From positions 1 through 62,201 of the forward strand of contig CANLOV010000015.1 of assembly GCA_947492955.1 (NCBI GenBank): 62,201 nucleotides of DNA, in the 5' to 3' direction. This document shows positions 35,684 through 44,329 of this stretch, one piece after another. The DNA comes from an uncultured Cellulophaga sp. Its GTDB lineage: Bacteria > Bacteroidota > Bacteroidia > Flavobacteriales > Flavobacteriaceae. The notes under the pieces were generated by a model. That model saw only the letters and a list, made by a program, of their open reading frames with translations, was not told the DNA's origin and did no database searches. The position numbers were made by a program, and so were the translations under genes. Every line of letters begins with the position of its first letter. Positions within the stretch are counted from its first letter, which is position 1.

Positions 35684-36745
35684 ATGAAAAAAATAGTAAC
35701 CTTAGGTTTAGGTAAAGTAGGAACACTAGTAGGAGTATTATTAAGTAAAAAGTATGAAGTAACAGGAGTAGATATAAAAAAGCCACATTACGGGTTTAAA
35801 TTGCCTTTTAAAGTTGTAGAAGGTGATGTTACAGATCAGGGTTTTATAGAAAAGCTAATGAGTAATAATGATGCTGTAGTATCTGCATTACCCTATTATT
35901 TAAATAAAAAAATAGCGAAAATAGCTCATGATAAAGGAGTGCATTATTTTGATCTTACCGAAGATGTAGAAACTACAAATTATATTCGTGATTTAAGTAA
36001 AACAGCAACTTCGGTTATGGCACCGCAATGTGGATTAGCTCCAGGAGTTATTGGTATAATAGGAGCAGATTTAGCAAAAGAATTTACAAAGCTTAGAGAT
36101 ATAGAATTAAGGGTAGGGGCATTACCAAAATACCCTAATGGGCAATTGGCATATTCTTTTACATGGTCGCCAGCAGGTGTAATTAATGAATATATAAATG
36201 ATGCAGAAGCGATACACAATGGAGAGCGTAAGATGGTTACTTCTTTAGACGGAATTGAGTATATAAATATAGGAGGCAAAGAATTTGAAGCTTTTACCAC
36301 CTCAGGAGGCTTAGGAACAATGTGCGAAACTTATGAAGGTAAAGTAGATACCCTAAATTATAAAACCATACGTTATCCAGGGCATGGTAAATTAATGAAA
36401 TTTTTAATTCAGGAATTAATTTTAAAAGAAGACAAAAAATTACTTTCTAGTATATTAGAAAATGCAAAACCTCCTGTAAAAGAAGATGTTGTATATATTT
36501 ATGCCGTTGTAGAAGGGTGGAAAGACGATAAGTTATTTAGAAATGAATATTACAAAGCTTTTTCGCCTATAGTAATAGATGGTAATGAGTGGAGGGCAAT
36601 TTCTTGGACAACAGCAGCATCTATAGCAGCAGTGGTAGAAATGGTAGATAACGGAAGTTTACCATCAAAAGGGTTTATTAAGCAAGAAGAAATCCCTTAT
36701 GATACATTTTTAAAGACAGAGAACGGAGCTTATTATAACCAATAA
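35684..36745 (+). CDS. Saccharopine dehydrogenase/reductase family protein
   Basis: A 353-residue enzyme with an N-terminal Rossmann fold (IVTLGLGKVGTLVGVLL, then VTGVDI and VVSALPYY) and the Sacchrp_dh C-terminal region (MAPQCGLAPGVIGIIG, GGLGTMCETYEGKV, TIRYPGHG). The family oxidises saccharopine to glutamate plus 2-aminoadipate semialdehyde. Five bp separate it from the DUF1338 gene and 14 bp from the aldehyde dehydrogenase gene, so the three are one operon. The lysine-ketoglutarate reductase half of the pathway is not in the window. Confidence 0.9.
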   Translation: MKKIVTLGLGKVGTLVGVLLSKKYEVTGVDIKKPHYGFKLPFKVVEGDVTDQGFIEKLMSNNDAVVSALPYYLNKKIAKIAHDKGVHYFDLTEDVETTNYIRDLSKTATSVMAPQCGLAPGVIGIIGADLAKEFTKLRDIELRVGALPKYPNGQLAYSFTWSPAGVINEYINDAEAIHNGERKMVTSLDGIEYINIGGKEFEAFTTSGGLGTMCETYEGKVDTLNYKTIRYPGHGKLMKFLIQELILKEDKKLLSSILENAKPPVKEDVVYIYAVVEGWKDDKLFRNEYYKAFSPIVIDGNEWRAISWTTAASIAAVVEMVDNGSLPSKGFIKQEEIPYDTFLKTENGAYYNQ

Positions 36746-36759
36746 AGAAATTTAAAATC

Positions 36760-38286
36760 ATGAAAAATATACTAGAAAAACTTCATATTCAAGAACCATA
36801 CTTAGGCGTTAGTACAGGGCAAAAAGAATGGGAAGGAACAGGAGAGGTTTTTAAAATTAAATCTCCGGTAGATGGTTTAGAAATTGGAACAATTAAGAGC
36901 AGTACAAGTTCAGATTTTGATAAGGTTATGACCCAAGCTCAGCATGCTTTTGTAACCTGGAGGTCTAAACCAGCACCACAAAGAGGGGAAATAGTACGCC
37001 AGTTTGGAGATGAGTTAAGAAAATACAAGCAAGATTTGGGTACACTTGTTAGCTATGAAATGGGCAAAAGTTTACAAGAAGGGCTGGGAGAGGTACAAGA
37101 AATGATAGATATCTGTGATTTTGCGGTGGGTTTATCTCGCCAATTATATGGGCTTCAAATGCATTCGGAAAGACCAGGACACCGGATGATGGAGCAATGG
37201 CACCCTTTAGGAGTTGTGGGTATTATATCTGCTTTTAATTTTCCTGTAGCTGTATGGGCATGGAATGCTGCTATAGCATGGGTCTGTGGTAATGTTTGTG
37301 TATGGAAACCATCGGAAAAAACACCTTTTACGGCCTTGGCATGTCAGCAAATATTTAAAAAAGTATTAGTTGCTAATAATTTGCCAGAAGGCATAAGTGG
37401 GCTAGTAATAGGAGGTAGAGATATAGGAAAACAAATGGCTGCAGATACACGTGTAGCATTAGTATCTGCTACAGGTTCTACAAGAATGGGGAAAAATGTT
37501 GCTGAGGTTGTTGCAGGGCGTTTAGGTAAAACTATTCTTGAGTTAGGAGGTAATAATGCTATTATTGTTACTGATAATGCAGATTTGCAGCATGCAATAC
37601 CTGCTATTGTATTTGGAGCTGTTGGTACAGCAGGCCAACGATGTACTTCTACAAGACGATTAATTGTGCAAGAAAAAAAATATGAAAGTTTGGTAGTTAA
37701 ATTAGTAGAAGCATATGCACAACTTCGTATTGGGAATCCGTTAAATCAAGATAATCATGTAGGGCCATTAATAGATATTGATGCTGTAGAGCAGTACAAG
37801 CAAGCTATTTATAAAGCAATAGCACAAGGGGCTAAAGTACTTTGTGGAAATGAAGTATTAACAGGAGATCAATATATTTCTGGATGCTATATAAAACCTA
37901 CTATTATAGAAGTAACACCAGATATGGCTATTGTAAAAGAAGAAACTTTTGCTCCTATATTATATGTAATGAAATATAATGAGCTAGAGGAGGCTATAGC
38001 CATACAAAATTCCGTTCCACAAGGATTGTCATCATCTATATTTACATTAAATATGAGAGAGAGCGAAACCTTTTTGTCTTATGCGGGATCAGATTGTGGT
38101 ATTGCAAATGTAAATATAGGAACTTCAGGGGCAGAAATAGGAGGTGCCTTTGGCGGAGAAAAGGAAACAGGTGGCGGCAGAGAAAGTGGTTCAGATGCTT
38201 GGAAAGCTTATATGCGTAGACAAACCTGTACCTTAAATTATAGTACAGAAATGCCTTTAGCACAAGGAATAAAATTTGATTTTTAA
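36760..38286 (+). CDS. Aldehyde dehydrogenase, probable 2-aminoadipate semialdehyde dehydrogenase
   Basis: A 508-residue NAD(P)-dependent aldehyde dehydrogenase. Motifs include ISAFNFPVAVWAWN, the GSTRMGKNVAEV nucleotide region, the general base in LELGGNNAI and the catalytic Cys in GTAGQRCTSTRR. The C-terminal FGGEKETGGGRESGSDAWKAYMRR is characteristic of the ALDH7 (antiquitin, AmaB-type) branch, which oxidises 2-aminoadipate semialdehyde. Context fits: it is the last gene of the lysine catabolic cluster and is followed by a strong terminator. Confidence 0.93.
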   Translation: MKNILEKLHIQEPYLGVSTGQKEWEGTGEVFKIKSPVDGLEIGTIKSSTSSDFDKVMTQAQHAFVTWRSKPAPQRGEIVRQFGDELRKYKQDLGTLVSYEMGKSLQEGLGEVQEMIDICDFAVGLSRQLYGLQMHSERPGHRMMEQWHPLGVVGIISAFNFPVAVWAWNAAIAWVCGNVCVWKPSEKTPFTALACQQIFKKVLVANNLPEGISGLVIGGRDIGKQMAADTRVALVSATGSTRMGKNVAEVVAGRLGKTILELGGNNAIIVTDNADLQHAIPAIVFGAVGTAGQRCTSTRRLIVQEKKYESLVVKLVEAYAQLRIGNPLNQDNHVGPLIDIDAVEQYKQAIYKAIAQGAKVLCGNEVLTGDQYISGCYIKPTIIEVTPDMAIVKEETFAPILYVMKYNELEEAIAIQNSVPQGLSSSIFTLNMRESETFLSYAGSDCGIANVNIGTSGAEIGGAFGGEKETGGGRESGSDAWKAYMRRQTCTLNYSTEMPLAQGIKFDF

Positions 38287-38287
38287 C

Positions 38288-38323
38288 AAAAAATGCCTCA
38301 TAAAATTTTATGAGGCATTTTTT
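38288..38323. terminator. Rho-independent terminator, bidirectional
   Basis: A perfect 18-bp palindromic stem centred on AAAATTTT (arms contain AAATGCCTCATAAA and its complement) ending in T-runs, between two convergent genes. Confidence 0.9.
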
Positions 38324-38343
38324 TATATACTTATTCTAGTTGT

Positions 38344-39309
38344 TTAACTATCGCTGTCTAAGTGATCATAAATACTATCGCCATCGGTATCGCGAAAACT
38401 GTTAAAACTACCGTCTTCATTTAAATTTATTTCCTCTCTTGTAGGAGTGCCATCTCCGTCGTCATCGGCATCTAGGTAGTTAAAAGTGGCTACTTGTTGT
38501 CTATTGGCATTAAACGTAAAATCATTATCGGTATTATCATCCGTTACTCTTCCGTTTTCGTTTACATCTTCTAAATAAGAGGGTATTCCGTCATTATCAT
38601 GATCAGTATTATCATTTACAGCTAATAAATCTACTTTAAAAATTAAAGGAGAGTATGCACTTATTCCTGTTTGCGCAACGGAATAATATCCTAATGCAGA
38701 GGGCATAAAAATAGCAGCTATTCCATAATCTTGGAATTCAACAGTGCCATCAGGATTTATAATTGGATCACCACCAGTATTAAAATTAACAATTCCGTTT
38801 GTAAACCCTCTAACTAAACGAGTTAAATCAAACCATATAGGAGAATTAGAAGAATCAAATACATCGCCATCTAATAATGAGCCTTCGTATCTAACAAAAG
38901 TAGAGTCTGCTATAGTAGGAGATAATCCGTTTTCACTTCCTTTTCTTGCTTCTAAATAATATAATGTATGTGTAATGATTTCGTCATCATCTAATCCTAT
39001 TTCGTTAGAAGTAACATCAACCTCAATCCTTTTAAGATTTCCATGGTCAAATAATGAAGTCTTATCTGCATTATCACCATTAATAGTATCGAACTTTATT
39101 TTATAATCAAAATCAGCAGATGGGTTAGCAAATTCTTCGTAATTATAAAAATGCGTTTTTAAATAAGCTTCTAATTCAGCTTTGTCCTCCGCTTTTACTT
39201 CTGTTAAAGCTCTTGGCGGTATTATTGTAATACCTCCATCATCATCTTTTTTACAGGAAGTAATTAGTATCGCAAATAAAAAAAATACAACTATTCTATT
39301 CATTTTCAT
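38344..39309 (-). CDS. FKBP-type peptidyl-prolyl isomerase-like lipoprotein
   Basis: A 321-residue lipoprotein (lipobox LITSC near residue 19). Residues ~135-235 resemble a diverged FKBP domain (VRYEGSLLDGDVFDSSNSPIWFDLTRLVRGF, then FMPSALGYY and LIFKVDLLAV). The C-terminal ~80 residues hold Asp-rich motifs such as DHDNDGIPSYLEDVN and DADDDGDGTPTREE, which look like calcium-binding repeats. FKBP lipoproteins of Bacteroidota include GldI, which is needed for gliding, but the tail here differs. Role: envelope protein folding, possibly with calcium. Confidence 0.85.
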   Translation of the reverse strand: MKMNRIVVFFLFAILITSCKKDDDGGITIIPPRALTEVKAEDKAELEAYLKTHFYNYEEFANPSADFDYKIKFDTINGDNADKTSLFDHGNLKRIEVDVTSNEIGLDDDEIITHTLYYLEARKGSENGLSPTIADSTFVRYEGSLLDGDVFDSSNSPIWFDLTRLVRGFTNGIVNFNTGGDPIINPDGTVEFQDYGIAAIFMPSALGYYSVAQTGISAYSPLIFKVDLLAVNDNTDHDNDGIPSYLEDVNENGRVTDDNTDNDFTFNANRQQVATFNYLDADDDGDGTPTREEINLNEDGSFNSFRDTDGDSIYDHLDSDS

Positions 39310-39350
39310 CTATATCATTTTTTATAGTGCAGCAAGATACAATTTTCCCT

Positions 39351-39358
39351 TATTTTTG
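39351..39358 (+). promoter_or_regulatory. -7 promoter box TATTTTTG
   Basis: Exact TAnnTTTG match 32 nt before the ATG of the S4 protein gene. No TTG at -33 is evident. Confidence 0.5.
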
Positions 39359-39390
39359 TAGAATACATTAAGAAAGAATTACAATAGTTT

Positions 39391-39777
39391 ATGCGAATTG
39401 ATAAATACTTGTGGAGTACGCGCTATTTTAAAACCAGAAATATTGCTACTGAGGCCTGTAAAAAAGGACATGTAAAAGTAAACTCGCAAGTGGTTAAACC
39501 CGCAAGAGAGGTATATCCAATGGATAAAATAGTGGTTCGTAAAAACCAAATTAACTATGAGTTTACGGTAATAGATACGCCAAAAAGTAGGGTTGGTGCT
39601 AAACTAGTAGATATATATAGAAAAGATACAACTCCTAGTGAAGCATTTGAGCATAACGAGCTATTAAAGTATTCTAAAGATTATTATAGAAAAAAAGGAA
39701 CCGGTAGGCCTACTAAAAAAGACCGAAGAGATATAGATGATTATACAGAAGATGCTATAAATGAAGTTAATGATTAG
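39391..39777 (+). CDS. RNA-binding S4 domain protein (HslR-like)
   Basis: A 128-residue protein with an S4 RNA-binding domain over residues 1-65 (MRIDKYLWSTRYFKTRNIATEACKKG, then VNSQVVKPAREV) and a basic tail (KKGTGRPTKKDRRDIDDY). This matches HslR/Hsp15, which binds 50S subunits with stalled nascent chains in E. coli. It stands alone with its own promoter. Confidence 0.92.
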   Translation: MRIDKYLWSTRYFKTRNIATEACKKGHVKVNSQVVKPAREVYPMDKIVVRKNQINYEFTVIDTPKSRVGAKLVDIYRKDTTPSEAFEHNELLKYSKDYYRKKGTGRPTKKDRRDIDDYTEDAINEVND

Positions 39778-39820
39778 CTTCTGTTTTAATTGTAATTACA
39801 AACAAATAAAAGAGTTTCTT

Positions 39821-39828
39821 TATATTTG
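39821..39828 (+). promoter_or_regulatory. -7 promoter box TATATTTG
   Basis: Exact TAnnTTTG match 21 nt before the ATG of the phosphoribosyltransferase gene. Confidence 0.55.
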
Positions 39829-39849
39829 ATACCACGCTAAGTTATCCAA

Positions 39850-40347
39850 ATGCAAAATAGAATTTTATCACACCAAGAAATACAACATAAAACAAATAGA
39901 ATTGCATATCAAATCTATGAGGCTAATGTAACAGAACCTGAAATTATTATTGCGGGAATTGATGGTGGAGGTTTGCTTTTTGCAAAAAAAATACAGCGTG
40001 TTCTTAATAGAATTACCGAGGCAAAAATTACACTTTGCAAGGTAGTTATGGATAAAAAAAATCCGCTAGAAAGTGGTGTGCAAACTTCTATAAAGCAAGA
40101 AGAATATATTAATAAATCTATTGTAATAGTAGACGATGTTTTAAATTCTGGGTCTACTTTAATATATGGTGTACATCATTTTTTAAAAGTTCCTTTAAAA
40201 CAATTAAAAACGGCTGTTCTTGTAAACAGAAATCATAAAAAATACCCTGTGAAAGCAGATTACAAAGGAATTTCTTTATCTACCTCTTTACAAGAACATA
40301 TTATTGTAGAATTTGGAGCTAAGAACGATGGGGTTTACTTATCCTAA
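39850..40347 (+). CDS. Phosphoribosyltransferase family protein (PyrR-like)
   Basis: A 165-residue type I phosphoribosyltransferase. The PRPP-binding motif is IVIVDDVLNSGSTLIYG near 96-112; the N-terminal segment LSHQEIQHKTNRIAYQIYE is like PyrR and uracil/hypoxanthine transferases. PyrR proteins have uracil phosphoribosyltransferase and regulatory activities; I see no pyrimidine genes nearby, so the substrate is open. Its 3' end overlaps the convergent shikimate kinase gene by 9 bp. Confidence 0.88.
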   Translation: MQNRILSHQEIQHKTNRIAYQIYEANVTEPEIIIAGIDGGGLLFAKKIQRVLNRITEAKITLCKVVMDKKNPLESGVQTSIKQEEYINKSIVIVDDVLNSGSTLIYGVHHFLKVPLKQLKTAVLVNRNHKKYPVKADYKGISLSTSLQEHIIVEFGAKNDGVYLS

Positions 40348-40854
40348 TAATTCTTTAATCTCCTTAGTTATTTGGTCTGGCGTTTTATTATCGCCTACTA
40401 CTATATGTTTAGCTTGCGAGTAAAAAGGACTTCTTTCAAATAAATGTTTGCCTATAAATTCGGGAAAAGCCTCATTAGATAAATCTTTTATTAAAGGTCT
40501 GTGCTCTTTTTCCTTAGATAATCTTTCTATTAAACCTGGTATAGATACTTTTAAATAAAAAACATCAGCGGTATTTTCTATAATTGTATTCATATTATCA
40601 CCATAACATGGTGTGCCACCACCAGTAGATAAAATAAAATTATTTTTTTTAGTGAGTACTTCTTTTAAATATTCGTACTCTTTTTTTCTAAAAAAAAGCT
40701 CACCTTTTTGCTTAAAAACGTCTGGAATCGTCATCCCTAAAGACGATTCTATATAATCATCTAAATCCAAGAAATTGATACCCAATTCTTTAGATAATAT
40801 TTTTCCAACAGTAGTTTTTCCACTACCCATATAACCTACTAAGACTATTTTCAT
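40339..40854 (-). CDS. aroK: Shikimate kinase
   Basis: A 171-residue enzyme that phosphorylates shikimate in aromatic amino acid synthesis. The Walker A motif GYMGSGKTTVGK is near residues 7-18, the shikimate-binding Asp is in DLDDYIE, FFRKKE and STGGGTPC bind shikimate, and RPLIKD is the lid. The ATG at 40854 was used because the longer form to 40860 begins at TTG. Its 3' end overlaps the convergent phosphoribosyltransferase gene. Confidence 0.95.
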   Translation of the reverse strand: MKIVLVGYMGSGKTTVGKILSKELGINFLDLDDYIESSLGMTIPDVFKQKGELFFRKKEYEYLKEVLTKKNNFILSTGGGTPCYGDNMNTIIENTADVFYLKVSIPGLIERLSKEKEHRPLIKDLSNEAFPEFIGKHLFERSPFYSQAKHIVVGDNKTPDQITKEIKELLG

Positions 40855-40926
40855 CTTCAATTTTTTTGTAAAAATGAGTTAAAATAAATGGAAAACAAAA
40901 AAAATAAAATTTATTAAAAAAAACTC

Positions 40927-40956
40927 TTGTAGAATAAAATAAGAGTACTATATTTG
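40927..40956 (+). promoter_or_regulatory. Promoter of tRNA-Lys
   Basis: TTG at 40927-40929, a 19-nt spacer and the -7 box TATATTTG at 40949-40956: a full match to the Bacteroidota consensus, 38 nt before the tRNA. Confidence 0.75.
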
Positions 40957-40994
40957 CACCCGCTAACGGGAATATAAGTTAGCATTGAAATAAT

Positions 40995-41067
40995 GACCTG
41001 GTAGCTCAGTTGGTAGAGCATCTCCCTTTTAAGGAGAGGGTCCTGGGTTCGAGCCCCAGCCCGGTCA
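40995..41067 (+). tRNA. tRNA-Lys (anticodon TTT)
   Basis: A 73-nt cloverleaf. The acceptor arms GACCTGG and CCCGGTC pair with one G-T wobble, the D arm is GCTC..GAGC, the anticodon stem TCTCC/GGAGA closes the loop CTTTTAA with anticodon TTT, and the T arm is CTGGG TTCGAGC CCCAG. The discriminator is A; CCA is not encoded. Confidence 0.97.
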
Positions 41068-41073
41068 CAAAAT

Positions 41074-41103
41074 AAAAGCCTTAACAAATCTGTTAAGGCT
41101 TTT
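41074..41103 (+). terminator. Rho-independent terminator of tRNA-Lys
   Basis: A 13-bp perfect stem (AAAAGCCTTAACA / TGTTAAGGCTTTT) with loop AATC and a T-run, 7 nt after the tRNA. Confidence 0.92.
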
Positions 41104-41134
41104 TTTATATCTTATATTTTGTGAAATTTAAAGG

Positions 41135-44056
41135 TTAAAATATTTTATTCCACTCGCTTAATTCAAAAGCATTTAACCAAATTCCTTTACCTTTTTTTCC
41201 GTTGAAATTAATTTTTACAGGATTTTTCCCATCAGATTTAAAAATAATTTCTCCTAAACCAGGGTTTTTCCATTGCATTTCTTTTCCCGAAGTAACTTTT
41301 ATTACAATTTCCTTTTCTTTTAGCTGCGCTTTAGAAGATATTTTTATTTCTTTCTCATAAGGTAATTTATGTATCGTAACCGATTTTAATTTTTCTTTGT
41401 TGGGGTCCATAGAATCGGAATTACTGTTTGGTGCATGGTGCCACGTTTTTAATTTGTAAACCCCGTTAGGTAGGTTGTTAAAAACTAAATTAATTCCTTT
41501 TTCATTTATAGCTAAAACACCATCTCCATAAGCATAACCATATTTGCCTATAACATTCATTTCTCCTAGCCATCTATTAATACCATTGCTTGTACCTTTC
41601 TCTATACTTACTGTAGCATTTTTAAAGGATGAAAATGTATATTTATTATTTGCTTCATCTGCTCCATACCATGGATGCCATTCAAATTGGACTAATTGGT
41701 CATTTGCACCTAAATCTACACGCTCTTTTGTAAAATCATATATAGGAGTTGCTATTTTGCTAATAATATTGTTGTTATGGGAAACTAAATGAACTGATTT
41801 GCTTGATGATTTTAATCCTTTGGCTTTAGCAGTAATTGTAATGTTTTCTGCCGTGTTTCCAGCTTTAATTAGTGCAGGAGCCACTCCATATTCAGTAAAC
41901 ATTGGATTTGCATTTATTGGAGACTTATCTCCAATTATACTAGCATCTCCTTTAACCGAAAATTGTATTAAATGCTTTGTGTTGGGTACAGTTGTTCCAT
42001 TTTTATCTACCACAGTGGCATAAGCAACTAATATATCGGAACCATCTGCAGTAAATTGTCTGCCATCCGTATCTAATTTTAGGTTAATTGCATAGGGTTT
42101 ATTTGCGGTCTTTTTAGAAGTTTCTAAAACATCTCCATTTTTAAAGTATGCTTTAGCGCTTATCTTTCCTGTTGCATAGTTTATATTTTTAAAATGAAAA
42201 GGAGCATGCTCTAAGCCCTTGTAAATGGTGTCTGTGCTTGCTTTTGTTTTTTCTAATAATTTATCATTAAAAAAAAGAGCAACTTCTTCAGCATTGCTAT
42301 AAACGGTAATGTCTTTAATTTCTGGTTCCCAGTTTTCTTTAATATTAACAAAAGGTGTTGTTTTTAATTCTGATTTATACCATTCTAATTCGGGTCTTGG
42401 GTATCTAAAAATAGTCATCATACCACTACGTGTACGGTCTATTTTGTTTTTTGCCTTGTTATGAGATGGATGAAAAGTGTAATAGGCGTGTGCTGTCCAA
42501 GAAATTAGCCCAGTCATTAAAGGGTCGTTCTTATAAGGGGCAACTGCTGCGGGGCCTCTTCTGCCTTCCATAGCAAATATAGGCTCCGAGCGATCCCATA
42601 TAAAAGGTCCGTAAAGCATATTAGCATTTATATCGGTTAGGCCAGAGGTTTGCCAGCCTGTCCAACGAGCACCTTGCGATGCGGTTAACCTATTTGGATC
42701 TTCTTGTTTTATAGTATTGTGTATTCTAGGAACGTAGCCTCTATGGTTAACTCCAGCACCCCACATAATAACTGAAGGGTGGTTTCTATGATTTCTAATC
42801 ATGGTTCTGGCAGATTTTTCTAGGTTATTCCACCATTCATTTTTATCAGAAATAGAAATCCAAGTAGGAGCTTCCTCGTATACTAAAATCCCTAGTTCGT
42901 CGCATGCATCTATTAAAGCATTATCTTGTGGGTAGTGGGCTGTTCTCATAATATTAAAGCCATATTCTTTAAATTGTAACATATCCTTATAGTGCAGTGC
43001 ATTAGGAACAGCATCGCCAATATAAGGGTATTGTTGGTGTCTGTTTGCGCCAATAAGCTCTATAGGTTCATTATTTAATAGAAACCCTCTAACAGGGTCT
43101 TGTTCAAATTTCCGAAGCCCTATTTTGGTTTCAACATAATCTAATGCGGTATTATTTACTTTTACTACGCTATTTACTCGGTATAAATATGGATGATCTA
43201 TTCCCCATAAATGTACATTATCTTCTAAGCTACCTATTTGATTAAATTGATGTTCTTCTCCAGGTTTAATTATATGCGTATCTATTAAGCGTAATACAGT
43301 TATGCCTTCCTTATTAAGTATTCTGGTAACCAATTCACACTTTTCCTCTTGTTTGCTTTCATTTTTTACGGCCGTTTTAATATTTATTGTAGCATTTTTG
43401 TTTACGGGGTCTATAGTAGGTGTTGTAATATAAACTCCAGAGTTTAAAGTCTCCCAATTAAAAGTTACATGTATTGGGTTGGTTTCTACTAAATATAAAT
43501 CTCTGTATAAGCCACTAAACTTAACATAATCAAACGGGCCAGGATCTGGAGGGATCATTTCGTTTCTTCTATTATCTACTAGTAGTGTTATTTGGTTCTC
43601 TTGTCCCTTATTTACAAACGCTGTAATATCAAAATGAAAAGGAGTATAGCCTCCAACAGCATGTTTGCCTACATGTTTACCATTTACCCATAAATTTGTA
43701 ACCTGATGAGCGCCTTCAAATTCTAGATACACTTTTTTATTGCTATTACTTACGCTAATATTTCTGCGATACCAGCCTACTTTTCTGTGGAAAATTAATT
43801 GTGTTTTTTCATCTTCTAAATTATCTAGAGTTAACGAGGTAAGCTCAAGGGTATGAGGTACATTAATGGTTTCCCAACTAGAGTCGTTTAATTCTTTAGT
43901 GTAATTTTTTGCTTCTGGATTCCCTAAGTGAAATTTCCATCCTTGATTAAGGCTAATTTTAGATCTATCTGTATCAGGAAAACCGTAAGGTAAATTTTGA
44001 CTATAAATACTGTTTAATGTAATTATAGTTACGAGTAGAAAAAGTAAACGTTTCAT
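41135..44056 (-). CDS. Glycoside hydrolase family 2 protein with altered acid/base motif
   Basis: A 973-residue secreted enzyme with signal peptide (MKRLLFLLVTIITLNSIYS|Q). Domains: N-terminal jelly roll ~25-195 (LNQGWKFHLG, YRRNISV, NLWVNGKHVGKHAVGGYTPF), an Ig-like domain ~205-315, a TIM barrel ~320-595 (GANRHQQYPYIGDA, MRTAHYPQ, YEEAPTW), DUF4982-like ~600-680, further Ig-like parts and a malectin-like C-terminus ~800-970. Where GH2 enzymes normally have Asn-Glu (acid/base), this one has Asn437-His438 in MWGAGVNHRGY. Glu497 in FAMEGRRGP may be the nucleophile. It probably acts on a marine galactan or similar glycan, but activity is uncertain. It stands alone. Confidence 0.88.
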   Translation of the reverse strand: MKRLLFLLVTIITLNSIYSQNLPYGFPDTDRSKISLNQGWKFHLGNPEAKNYTKELNDSSWETINVPHTLELTSLTLDNLEDEKTQLIFHRKVGWYRRNISVSNSNKKVYLEFEGAHQVTNLWVNGKHVGKHAVGGYTPFHFDITAFVNKGQENQITLLVDNRRNEMIPPDPGPFDYVKFSGLYRDLYLVETNPIHVTFNWETLNSGVYITTPTIDPVNKNATINIKTAVKNESKQEEKCELVTRILNKEGITVLRLIDTHIIKPGEEHQFNQIGSLEDNVHLWGIDHPYLYRVNSVVKVNNTALDYVETKIGLRKFEQDPVRGFLLNNEPIELIGANRHQQYPYIGDAVPNALHYKDMLQFKEYGFNIMRTAHYPQDNALIDACDELGILVYEEAPTWISISDKNEWWNNLEKSARTMIRNHRNHPSVIMWGAGVNHRGYVPRIHNTIKQEDPNRLTASQGARWTGWQTSGLTDINANMLYGPFIWDRSEPIFAMEGRRGPAAVAPYKNDPLMTGLISWTAHAYYTFHPSHNKAKNKIDRTRSGMMTIFRYPRPELEWYKSELKTTPFVNIKENWEPEIKDITVYSNAEEVALFFNDKLLEKTKASTDTIYKGLEHAPFHFKNINYATGKISAKAYFKNGDVLETSKKTANKPYAINLKLDTDGRQFTADGSDILVAYATVVDKNGTTVPNTKHLIQFSVKGDASIIGDKSPINANPMFTEYGVAPALIKAGNTAENITITAKAKGLKSSSKSVHLVSHNNNIISKIATPIYDFTKERVDLGANDQLVQFEWHPWYGADEANNKYTFSSFKNATVSIEKGTSNGINRWLGEMNVIGKYGYAYGDGVLAINEKGINLVFNNLPNGVYKLKTWHHAPNSNSDSMDPNKEKLKSVTIHKLPYEKEIKISSKAQLKEKEIVIKVTSGKEMQWKNPGLGEIIFKSDGKNPVKINFNGKKGKGIWLNAFELSEWNKIF

Positions 44057-44279
44057 AAATCATTATTTTGAATACAAAATAATGATTAAGAGTGAATTAG
44101 CTCTTGTGTTTGGTTAAAATGAACCATATGTTATTCATTTTTAAACATTAGAACTTTTTACTCAGTTTGTATAAATTAAAATATTTGTGTTGAAAATATA
44201 AAAGACTAAGAAAATGTGTAGTATAAAATTCTAGTTTTTAAATCATAAGTGAAAGTGTTCTGCAAATTAGGATACAAAA

Positions 44280-44307
44280 AAGCCCTCTAAAATTATTTAG
44301 AGGGCTT
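44280..44307 (-). terminator. Rho-independent terminator
   Basis: A 12-bp stem (AAGCCCTCTAAA / TTTAGAGGGCTT) with a 4-nt loop and a T-run on the minus strand, 22 bp past the stop of the PorT-like barrel gene. Confidence 0.9.
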
Positions 44308-44329
44308 GTAATTTGGTATAAAAAATCTT

